Source: an uncultured Bacteroides sp.
Lineage (GTDB): Bacteria; Bacteroidota; Bacteroidia; Bacteroidales; Bacteroidaceae
Direction: 5' to 3'
NCBI GenBank assembly: GCA_905198575.1
Contig: CAJKDC010000045.1
Location: 1-21,592 of the forward strand
Length of the DNA stretch: 21,592 nt
How positions within the stretch are numbered: the stretch's first letter is position 1; each line of letters begins with the position of its first letter. The position numbers and the translations under genes are program-made. This document shows positions 8,993 through 15,107 of this stretch, one piece after another. The notes beneath the pieces are model-generated. The model did no database searches. It was not told the origin of the DNA and saw nothing but the letters and a program-made list of their open reading frames with translations.

Positions 8993-9000
8993 CAAAGGTA
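8993..9000 (-). promoter_or_regulatory. Promoter -7 box for the sulfatase gene
   Basis: The minus strand reads TACCTTTG, an exact -7 consensus, in the 35-bp gap between the EamA stop (9008) and the sulfatase start (8972). Transcription would begin only about 14 bases before the ATG. No -33 TTTG is seen at the right distance, so the sulfatase may also be read from upstream. Confidence 0.45.
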
Positions 9001-9007
9001 ATAAAAA

Positions 9008-9880
9008 TTATCTTTTTAGAATAATAATTGTTACTGCTGATATAATCAGTCCGATTCCTATGGCTATGCTTACGGTAAAAGGTTCGCCGAAAACAAGAAT
9101 ACCGACAGCCACAGCTGTTACCGGCTCCATAGCTCCCAGTACAGAGGTGATGGTAGAACCGATTCGTTTGATAGCGGCTATGAGTGATAAATTGGAGATA
9201 ATGGTAGGAATGATAGCCAGTAAAAGCAGGTTGTATCCGGCTTCTATAGATGGAATACTTTGCAGGTCTCCAAGCAGGGATACACCACATGTCAGAAATA
9301 TGGAGCCTATCAGGAATACATAAAATGTCAGTTTTAGTCCTTGAATACTTTTACTCTTAAAAGCTCCTACAGCTACCAGATATAAAGCGTATCCCAGTGC
9401 AGACAGTAAAACAATCAGTATACCGGTGAGCGAAAGCGAACCGCTGCCTTCTGTACTTGAAAGGCTGTATACACCGGTTACAGCCAGTAGGATGGCACTG
9501 ATTCTCCAAAGTGATTTTTTCTCATGGAAAAATGCCATCATAATGACCGTTGTCAGTACCGGATACATAAAATGAATGGTGGTGGCAATACCGCTGGCCA
9601 TAAATTTGTAACCCCAGAAAAGAAATAGCGCGGATGCCAGATAGAAGACTGCCAATAAAGCAAGCACGGGTAAATCTGAGACTTTTATCCGGAAGGATTC
9701 TTTTTTAACAACCAAAAGTAAAGCCAGGCATAGAGTTGCCAACAGGAACCGGTAAGTAAGAACCGACAGGAAGTTCATACCCTGATTCATGCAAGGAATC
9801 ACAAAAAGAGGAATCAATCCAAAAGAAGCTGAGGATAGTAGTCCATACAGGAAGCCACTGAATTTATTTATCTGTATCAT
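9008..9880 (-). CDS. EamA/DMT-family permease
   Basis: This is a 290-residue, very hydrophobic protein with about ten membrane helices in two EamA repeats (roughly 5-135 and 150-288). A GxMEP-like motif is present in the second repeat (TSVLGAMEPVTAVAVGILVFGE), typical of the drug/metabolite transporter superfamily. It sits in the inner membrane; the substrate, probably a small metabolite exported or imported with the proton gradient, cannot be read. A longer frame begins at a TTG at 9892, but that codon lies in the T tract of the preceding terminator, so the ATG at 9880 is preferred. It lies between rfbB and the sulfatase on the same strand. No clean promoter is visible in front of it. Confidence 0.85.
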   Translation of the reverse strand: MIQINKFSGFLYGLLSSASFGLIPLFVIPCMNQGMNFLSVLTYRFLLATLCLALLLVVKKESFRIKVSDLPVLALLAVFYLASALFLFWGYKFMASGIATTIHFMYPVLTTVIMMAFFHEKKSLWRISAILLAVTGVYSLSSTEGSGSLSLTGILIVLLSALGYALYLVAVGAFKSKSIQGLKLTFYVFLIGSIFLTCGVSLLGDLQSIPSIEAGYNLLLLAIIPTIISNLSLIAAIKRIGSTITSVLGAMEPVTAVAVGILVFGEPFTVSIAIGIGLIISAVTIIILKR

Positions 9881-9890
9881 TCTTATTAGC

Positions 9891-9934
9891 AAAAAGAAGG
9901 AATGCCTCTATCGTTGTAATATAGAGGCATTCCT
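9891..9934 (-). terminator. Intrinsic terminator after rfbB, directly before the EamA start
   Basis: A perfect 14-bp stem (9898-9911 with 9921-9934, arm AGGAATGCCTCTAT) has a 9-base loop. On the minus strand it is followed by TCTTTTT at 9897-9891. It ends rfbB transcription, but its T tract stops only about 10 bases before the EamA ATG at 9880, so it could also act as an attenuator. Confidence 0.85.
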
Positions 9935-9985
9935 GTAAAAGTTTAGAAAATTTATTGTTTGCGGATATGCTATTGATTTATACGC

Positions 9986-11125
9986 TTATCTGTTTTTATA
10001 CATGCGTTCGTAATAATTCTGATAATCTCCGCTTGTAACATCTTTTACCCAAGCCTGATTGTCGAAGTACCAGAAAATGGTCTTGACAATTCCTTCGTCA
10101 AATTTAGTTTCCGGATACCAACCCAAATCGCGGCTAATTTTCGAAGGATCGATGGCATAGCGCTGGTCGTGACCCAAACGGTCTTTTACGAAGGTGATTA
10201 ACGAATCGTTTATCCAGTCAATCTTAATCTGGCCATTTTCATCCAGTTCTTTCTTTTTTAGGATAGAACGGTAGTCGGGCTGTTCTTCCATAATGCGCCG
10301 GATGGTTTCGATGGTCAGTTTTACAATTTCCAGATTAGTCTTTTCATTGTGACCTCCTACGTTGTAAATTTCTCCGTCTTTACCGTTGCATACTACCATA
10401 TCAATAGCTTTGCAGTGGTCTTCAACATAAAGCCAGTCGCGAACATTGCTTCCATCTCCATAAACAGGAAGGCGCTTTCCTTCCAGGATATTCTTTATAA
10501 TCAGCGGAATCAGTTTTTCCGGGAAGTGATAAGGACCGTAGTTGTTAGAGCAACGTGTTATTGTTACCGGCATTTTATAAGTGTCACGGTAAGCCATGAC
10601 AATAAGGTCTGCACTGGTCTTTGAAGCGCTGTACGGACTATGCGGGCAGAGCGGAGTTTCTTCGGTAAAATAACCTTCTGCTCCAAGTGAACCGTATACT
10701 TCATCGGTAGATACCTGATGGAACCGTACACCTTTTCTCCAGGTAGGGTAGCCGTTTTCGTCTTTTCCGGTCACCCATGCTTTTCTGGCTGTATCCAGCA
10801 AATTTTGCGTACCAAGAATATTGGTCTGCAAGAATAATTGTGGATTTTCGATACTGCGGTCTACATGACTTTCGGCTGCAAAGTTTACGATATAGTCAAA
10901 TTTATAATCGGCAAAGAGTCTGTCAGCCAATTGTGGGTCACAAATATTCCCTTTCACAAAATAGCATCGCTCATTGTCAATATCTTTGGCTATTGTACCT
11001 AAGTTGCCGGCATAAGTAAGTGCATCCAGTACTACAACCCGGATGTCATCATGTTTTGCTAAGATATATTTTAAATAGTTGGCACCGATAAATCCGGCTG
11101 CTCCTGTTACCAAATAGGTTTTCAT
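9986..11125 (-). CDS. rfbB: dTDP-glucose 4,6-dehydratase
   Basis: The enzyme converts dTDP-glucose to dTDP-4-keto-6-deoxyglucose, the second step towards dTDP-L-rhamnose and related deoxysugars for surface glycans. The 379-residue protein is an extended short-chain dehydrogenase: NAD-binding GAAGFIG at 8-14, SHVDRSI at 86-92, the active-site triad T140-D141-E142 within STDEVYG, and Y165xxxK169 in YSASK. RCSNNYGPYHFPEKLIP (191-207) and GDGSNVRDWLYVEDHC (223-238) are hallmarks of this dehydratase. It is longer than the usual 350-360 residues because of loops near 115-132 and 275-310. The usual companions rfbA, rfbC and rfbD are not beside it. The ATG at 11125 is the first in frame. It is followed by its own strong terminator. 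Confidence 0.95.
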   Translation of the reverse strand: MKTYLVTGAAGFIGANYLKYILAKHDDIRVVVLDALTYAGNLGTIAKDIDNERCYFVKGNICDPQLADRLFADYKFDYIVNFAAESHVDRSIENPQLFLQTNILGTQNLLDTARKAWVTGKDENGYPTWRKGVRFHQVSTDEVYGSLGAEGYFTEETPLCPHSPYSASKTSADLIVMAYRDTYKMPVTITRCSNNYGPYHFPEKLIPLIIKNILEGKRLPVYGDGSNVRDWLYVEDHCKAIDMVVCNGKDGEIYNVGGHNEKTNLEIVKLTIETIRRIMEEQPDYRSILKKKELDENGQIKIDWINDSLITFVKDRLGHDQRYAIDPSKISRDLGWYPETKFDEGIVKTIFWYFDNQAWVKDVTSGDYQNYYERMYKNR

Positions 11126-11149
11126 GTTACGTTTACTTTTTCACTGTTG

Positions 11150-11181
11150 CAAATTTGAGAAAGTTTTTTTTAACTTACAAG
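11150..11181 (-). promoter_or_regulatory. Candidate rfbB promoter
   Basis: On the minus strand CTTG (11181-11178), a 20-base spacer, then CAAATTTG (11157-11150). Each half is one base off consensus, and the spacing is normal. The start codon is 25 bases downstream of the -7 box. Confidence 0.45.
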
Positions 11182-11184
11182 CTA

Positions 11185-11218
11185 ATCGGATAAAAAGATG
11201 ATTTCACTTATCGGATAA
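11185..11218. repeat. Nine-base direct repeat upstream of the rfbB promoter
   Basis: ATCGGATAA occurs at 11185-11193 and again at 11210-11218, 25 bases apart. The copies lie immediately upstream of the proposed -33 element of rfbB; the second is inside the last codons of the phosphodiesterase gene. A paired activator site is possible, but chance cannot be excluded. Confidence 0.35.
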
Positions 11219-11698
11219 TTCTATCACTTCAAGGTCTGTGAAATTCCCATTGTCTATTTTGAATCTTACGATTGTTCTTATTGTATGAAAACCATATTTT
11301 CCGGCTGCTCCCGGATTGATGTGGAGGAGGTTCAGTTTCTTGTCGAATAATACTTTAAGGATATGCGAGTGTCCGCTGATGAAGAGCTGAGGAGGCTCTT
11401 CCAATAGCAGGTGTTTGACAGACTTGTCGTATTTCCCCGGATATCCGCCGATATGTTTCATCAGGACAGTTGTATTCTCAATAGTAAACCGATTGACTTC
11501 AGGAAAAACGGTCCGGATGTTCTGACCGTCAATGTTGCCATATACGGCTCTAACCGGACCTATTTTGTTGAGTCGTTCAATGACTTCAAGAGAGCCGATA
11601 TCTCCTGCATGCCATATTTCATCGCAATCAGCAAAGTATTGGTTGAAACGTTCGTCCCAATAGCTGTGTGTATCTGATAATAATCCTATCTGTTTCAT
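11204..11698 (-). CDS. YfcE/MJ0936-family metallophosphoesterase
   Basis: The 164-residue protein has every metal-binding motif of the small calcineurin-like phosphodiesterases: SDTH (D9, H11), HAGD (D33), GNID (N55), the histidine at 82 (LMKHIGG), and GHSH (H110, H112) followed by NPGAAG. Members cleave phosphodiester substrates in vitro with Mn2+; a physiological substrate is not established for most. The usual third motif reads GNCD or GNHD; here it is GNID. It is soluble, with no signal peptide. The ATG at 11698 is the first in frame. It is divergent from ppk across 90 bases and upstream of rfbB, with 78 bases between them. Its role is best left general. Confidence 0.9.
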   Translation of the reverse strand: MKQIGLLSDTHSYWDERFNQYFADCDEIWHAGDIGSLEVIERLNKIGPVRAVYGNIDGQNIRTVFPEVNRFTIENTTVLMKHIGGYPGKYDKSVKHLLLEEPPQLFISGHSHILKVLFDKKLNLLHINPGAAGKYGFHTIRTIVRFKIDNGNFTDLEVIELSDK

Positions 11699-11721
11699 CT
11701 TTTAAGCATTGAAAAACAAGA

Positions 11722-11729
11722 CAAAAATA
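11722..11729 (-). promoter_or_regulatory. Promoter -7 box for the phosphoesterase gene
   Basis: The minus strand reads TATTTTTG, an exact TAnnTTTG match, 24 bases before the start codon at 11698. No convincing -33 element is seen. It sits back to back with the ppk promoter. Confidence 0.45.
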
Positions 11730-11738
11730 CATTTTTTT

Positions 11739-11770
11739 GTTGTTTATATGCATTCCTCTTGCTACATTTG
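11739..11770 (+). promoter_or_regulatory. Promoter for ppk
   Basis: GTTG at 11739-11742 (one mismatch to TTTG), a 20-base spacer and TACATTTG at 11763-11770. The ATG at 11789 is 18 bases past the -7 box, so the leader would be only about 12 nt. Confidence 0.6.
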
Positions 11771-11788
11771 AAGAAACCTTGTTGTACT

Positions 11789-13828
11789 ATGGAAAAGAAT
11801 TATCAATATTTTAACAGAGATATCAGTTGGTTATCTTTTAATTACCGGGTTTTACTGGAAGCTGATGATGACCGCTTGCCTTTATACGACCGGATAAACT
11901 TTATTGCTATTTATTCATCGAATCTGGAAGAATTTTACCGGATTCGGGTTGCCGAACATATGAGTGTAGTATCGGGCGAGCATAGTGATGAAGAAACACC
12001 GCGCGAAGCTTTACGAATAATTCATGATATAACAACCGAAGTAAACAGGCAATTGGATGATAGGGTCCGTATATACGAGGAGAAAATATTGGGGGAACTC
12101 AGGAAGAATCATATTTACTTGTATCAAACTCGAAAAGATGTTCCGGTTGCTTATCAGTCTTTTATAGAACAATATTTCAGGGAAGAAATTTTTCCTTATT
12201 TGCAACCGGTACCTGTGGATAAAGAGCGTCTGCATATTTTTTTAAGGACAAACCGGCTGTATCTGGCTGTGCGGGTGAGGAAGAATAAAGAGGCCGGTTT
12301 TGAATACTTCATTATAAAACTTCCGTATAGTAAAGTCCCTCGTTTTGTAGAACTTCCTAAACTGGATGAAAACTACTGTATGATGTTTATGGAAGACATT
12401 ATCAAAGCGAATTTGCCAGCAATGTTTGTTGGCTATGAAGTGGATTGTAGCTATTGTTGTAAAATTTCTCGCAATGCAGATATTCATATTGATAATGTGC
12501 CTTCGGAAAATGCCGTTGAGCTGTTGAAACAGAAAGTGAAGCAGCGCAAGAACGGAGCTTTGTGTCGTTTTGTATACGACCGGAATATGCCTTCCGACTT
12601 TTTGGATTATCTGGCCGGGGCGTTTGATGTGCGCGCGGATGAACTGGTTCCTGGAGATAAGCATTTGAATATGGAAGATTTAGCAGTTCTTCCTAATCCC
12701 AATCCGAATCTGTTGATGCCTGCAAAACTTGTTCCAATGTACCTGAAAGGGTGGGGAAGTAGCAGTTTTATGTTCGATAAGATTTCGGCTGGAGATGTAT
12801 TGCTGCATTATCCTTATCATAGTTTCGACCATTTTATTCATTTCCTTTTTGAAGCTGCACACGATCCTTTATGTCGTGAAATCATGATTACGCAGTATCG
12901 TGTTGCCGAACATTCGGAAGTCATAAACACACTTATCAGTGCTGCACACAGTGGGAAAAAAGTAACTGTTTTTGTCGAACTGAAAGCCAGATTTGATGAA
13001 GAAAATAATCTGTATACTGCCGAATTGATGCGTAAGGCTGGTATACATATTATATATAGTATCCCAGGACTTAAAGTCCATGCAAAAGTGGCATTGGTTT
13101 TGCGCGATGCTTCAGTAAAGAGTTTTGCTTGCATCAGTACTGGCAACTTTAATGAAAAAACGGCACGTGTATATGCGGACAGTGCACTGTTCACGTCGAA
13201 GCCGGATGTCGTGGACGATTTGATAATGCTTTTTAAAGTTCTGCGTCAGGAAGTAGAGATTCCTGTATTTAAATCTTTGCTGGTTGCGAGATTTAATCTG
13301 TTGCCGGAATTGAAAAAGATGATTGCTCAAGAAATTGCATTTGCCCAGCAAGGAGGGAAAGGGCGTATTATTCTTAAAATGAATGCTTTGCAGGATAAAG
13401 CAATGATTGATGAATTGTATAGAGCCAGTGAAGCTGGAGTGGATATAGATTTGATTGTACGGGGAATTTGTTGCTTGATTCCTGAACAGTCTTTTAGTAA
13501 AAATATACGGGTTACCCGCATTGTGGATACTTATCTGGAGCATGCTCGTATCTGGTACTTTGGGAATAATGGTATTCCTAAAGTGTATATGGGTTCGCCC
13601 GACTGGATGAAGCGTAATCTGTATAAACGAATAGAAGCGGTTGTTTCGGTTACTGATGTAAGGCTTAAACAAGAGTTGATAGATATGCTGGAATTACAGT
13701 TAAGGGATAATAGAAAAGCTTGCTGGTTGAAGTCGGATTTGACAAATCAGTTTAAGCGACAACAGGGAGCTGAGGTTCGTTCGCAATATGATTTTTATAG
13801 GTATTTGTGTTGCAAAAATGAGGTGTGA
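11789..13828 (+). CDS. ppk1: Polyphosphate kinase 1
   Basis: PPK1 reversibly transfers the gamma-phosphate of ATP onto inorganic polyphosphate at the inner membrane. The 679-residue protein has the N domain (YFNRDISWLSFNYRVL near 7-22, SNLEEFYRIRV near 44-54), the head domain, and two phospholipase-D-like C domains. The autophosphorylated histidine is H431 in GLKVHAKVAL (E. coli H435) and the second active-site histidine is H585 in YLEHARIWYF (E. coli H592). The Mg-binding arginines are kept as R371 and R401 (ELKARFDEENN). One deviation is TQYR where most relatives have TLYR. A longer frame starts at TTG 11759, inside the promoter, so the ATG at 11789 is used. The stop is followed by 156 bases open in the same frame, leading to the next gene. 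Confidence 0.95.
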   Translation: MEKNYQYFNRDISWLSFNYRVLLEADDDRLPLYDRINFIAIYSSNLEEFYRIRVAEHMSVVSGEHSDEETPREALRIIHDITTEVNRQLDDRVRIYEEKILGELRKNHIYLYQTRKDVPVAYQSFIEQYFREEIFPYLQPVPVDKERLHIFLRTNRLYLAVRVRKNKEAGFEYFIIKLPYSKVPRFVELPKLDENYCMMFMEDIIKANLPAMFVGYEVDCSYCCKISRNADIHIDNVPSENAVELLKQKVKQRKNGALCRFVYDRNMPSDFLDYLAGAFDVRADELVPGDKHLNMEDLAVLPNPNPNLLMPAKLVPMYLKGWGSSSFMFDKISAGDVLLHYPYHSFDHFIHFLFEAAHDPLCREIMITQYRVAEHSEVINTLISAAHSGKKVTVFVELKARFDEENNLYTAELMRKAGIHIIYSIPGLKVHAKVALVLRDASVKSFACISTGNFNEKTARVYADSALFTSKPDVVDDLIMLFKVLRQEVEIPVFKSLLVARFNLLPELKKMIAQEIAFAQQGGKGRIILKMNALQDKAMIDELYRASEAGVDIDLIVRGICCLIPEQSFSKNIRVTRIVDTYLEHARIWYFGNNGIPKVYMGSPDWMKRNLYKRIEAVVSVTDVRLKQELIDMLELQLRDNRKACWLKSDLTNQFKRQQGAEVRSQYDFYRYLCCKNEV

Positions 13829-13984
13829 TTGTGGACTTTTTCTACAATAAATGTGGAATTGGGTAATATCTCTTTTACTTTCTGGATTTTTATATTGCTG
13901 ATTATTAGTGCTTTTTGCTTTTTGCTGAATTTTGGCATGCCATTTGTATGTTATTTGGCAGAAAGGTTAAAAAGAAAAAGCAAT
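13829..13984 (+). other. Stop-free gap between ppk and the small exported protein
   Basis: From the ppk TGA to the ATG at 13985 the frame shared by both genes stays open for 52 codons. Translated, it gives a hydrophobic run (FTFWIFILLIISAFCFLLNF) followed by a basic stretch (ERLKRKSN), resembling a membrane helix with a positive cytosolic end. The only starts are TTG at 13829, near-cognate codons, and an internal ATG 48 bases before the next gene. No clean promoter was found here. It may be leader, an N-terminal extension of the next gene, or chance in AT-rich DNA. Confidence 0.3.
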
Positions 13985-14305
13985 ATGAAAAGATTTTTAG
14001 TAGGTTTAGTAGTAGTGGTATTAGGTTTTACTTTGGTTCATGCAGAAGATACCAAGTCAAAGAAAGAAGTTGAAAGTGTAGAAGCATCTGCTCCAAAGAA
14101 GGCACAGAAACTTAATTTTGTGGAAGTATATGTAAACGATGTTCCAGAAAGCATAATCGACCGTCTGGCATGCGAAGGTGCAATGGTTAAAGAGGTTTAT
14201 ATGGCCTATCAAGCCAGTGGATTCCGAGTTTATAAAGTTGTAATTATGACCAGTGATCTTCACGAGTCGGTACTTTATTTAATGGAAGACGGTAGTAACG
14301 CTTAA
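13985..14305 (+). CDS. Small exported protein of unknown function
   Basis: I do not recognise this 106-residue protein. It opens with a signal peptide (MKRFLVGLVVVVLGFTLVHA, likely cleaved before EDT), then a lysine- and glutamate-rich linker (about 21-45), then a compact domain of about 60 residues beginning KLNFVEVYVNDVPESIIDRL and ending MTSDLHESVLYLMEDGSNA. The domain alternates beta-like and helix-like segments (VYMAYQASGFRVYKVVIM), reminiscent of a small alpha-beta fold, but no motif identifies it. It lies 156 bases after ppk on the same strand with no obvious promoter, so it may be cotranscribed. The ATG at 13985 is chosen because the signal peptide starts there; the frame is open upstream to the ppk stop. 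Confidence 0.72.
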   Translation: MKRFLVGLVVVVLGFTLVHAEDTKSKKEVESVEASAPKKAQKLNFVEVYVNDVPESIIDRLACEGAMVKEVYMAYQASGFRVYKVVIMTSDLHESVLYLMEDGSNA

Positions 14306-14344
14306 AAAAGGATAACGCTTAACTTATATATATTGATTATTCAA

Positions 14345-14377
14345 GCGGGCCATTTTGCTTCAGGCAGAATGGCCCGC
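14345..14377. terminator. Hairpin between convergent genes, probable shared terminator
   Basis: A 14-bp GC-rich stem (14345-14358 with 14364-14377, arm GCGGGCCATTTTGC, one G-T wobble) has a 5-base loop. It lies between the stops at 14305 and 14387. Neither side has a clean T tract (CTGGTTGTATTATTTG to the right), so termination strength is uncertain. Confidence 0.6.
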
Positions 14378-14386
14378 CTGGTTGTA

Positions 14387-15034
14387 TTATTTGTTTGTTT
14401 CTTCTTGCAGTCCCAGTTTGCGGATTACAAATTCCTTGATAAAAGCAGTTGTCTGTTCAATTCCCAGTGCTGATGAATCGATGCACAAGTGATAGGTAGC
14501 AGCAGCTCCCCATGTGTTATAACTATAGTAATTGTAGTAGGAAGAACGTTTCTTGTCGGCTTTTTCCATCAGTTCTTCTGCTTCTTCTTCGGTGATGTTA
14601 TGAAGCGCCATCAAACGCTTACAGCGGCTTTCGGGTGATGCTGATATAAATACATTTACGCATCGGGGATGGTCGCGCAAGATATAGTCTGCACATCTTC
14701 CGACAAACAGGCATGACTTTTCTTCAGCCAACTGACGGATGACGTCACTTTGTATTTTAAACAGTGCATCATTGCTCAGGTATCCTCCATAAGGAGCAAA
14801 TCCATCACCTATAAATGGAAAGCGGGCACCAAATAAGCCGCCAATCATATTTTGTGAAGCCTTTTCGTCTGCTTTTTCAAAGAAATCCTTGCATAAACCG
14901 CTTTCATTGGAAGCCAGTTGAATAAGCTCTTTATCGTAGAAAGCAATATTCAGCTCCTTGGCAAGTCTTTCGCCTATTTCTTTACCGCCACTTCCTAATT
15001 GGCGGCCTAAATTTATAACAAAGTGTTTTTCCAT
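14387..15034 (-). CDS. Cytidylate-kinase-like family protein
   Basis: The 215-residue protein belongs to the cytidylate kinase-like family (Cytidylate_kin2), distinct from the housekeeping Cmk. It has a P-loop-like start, GRQLGSGGKEIG (10-21), a lid-region segment FVGRCADYIL (110-119), VNVFISASPESRCKRL (126-141) and the family's tyrosine-rich motif KKRSSYYNYYSYNTWG (161-176) before YHLCIDSS. A nucleotide or other small-molecule kinase activity is expected, but I know of no proven substrate for this subgroup. It is cytosolic and soluble. The ATG at 15034 is preceded by its own -7 box. It lies downstream of the MATE gene on the same strand (73 bases apart), so readthrough is possible. Many such genes sit next to MATE pumps, which may or may not be functional. 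Confidence 0.85.
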   Translation of the reverse strand: MEKHFVINLGRQLGSGGKEIGERLAKELNIAFYDKELIQLASNESGLCKDFFEKADEKASQNMIGGLFGARFPFIGDGFAPYGGYLSNDALFKIQSDVIRQLAEEKSCLFVGRCADYILRDHPRCVNVFISASPESRCKRLMALHNITEEEAEELMEKADKKRSSYYNYYSYNTWGAAATYHLCIDSSALGIEQTTAFIKEFVIRKLGLQEETNK

Positions 15035-15058
15035 GATTTGATATTTTATCAGTTAGAG

Positions 15059-15066
15059 CAAATATA
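15059..15066 (-). promoter_or_regulatory. Promoter -7 box for the cytidylate-kinase-like gene
   Basis: The minus strand reads TATATTTG, an exact -7 consensus, 25 bases upstream of the start codon at 15034. No TTTG is found at the -33 position. It lies in the gap after the MATE stop at 15108. Confidence 0.45.
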
Positions 15067-15107
15067 CAAATTCCTTTTAGCTTTTTCCTTTCGTTTGTCC
15101 AATATTT

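Noticed and set aside
8973..9290. 106-codon N-terminal extension of the sulfatase
   Set aside because: The extension overlaps EamA coding sequence in another frame and would bury the signal peptide that begins at 8972.
9881..9892. TTG start of EamA, four codons upstream of the ATG
   Set aside because: The codon lies in the terminator T tract; the ATG at 9880 gives a normal family N-terminus.
11759..11788. TTG start of ppk, ten codons upstream
   Set aside because: These bases contain part of the -7 box TACATTTG, so they are unlikely to be translated; the conserved PPK1 N-terminus begins at the ATG at 11789.
14387..15034. Housekeeping cytidylate kinase (cmk)
   Set aside because: The tyrosine-rich motif and overall pattern match the separate cytidylate-kinase-like family, so the cmk symbol was not used.
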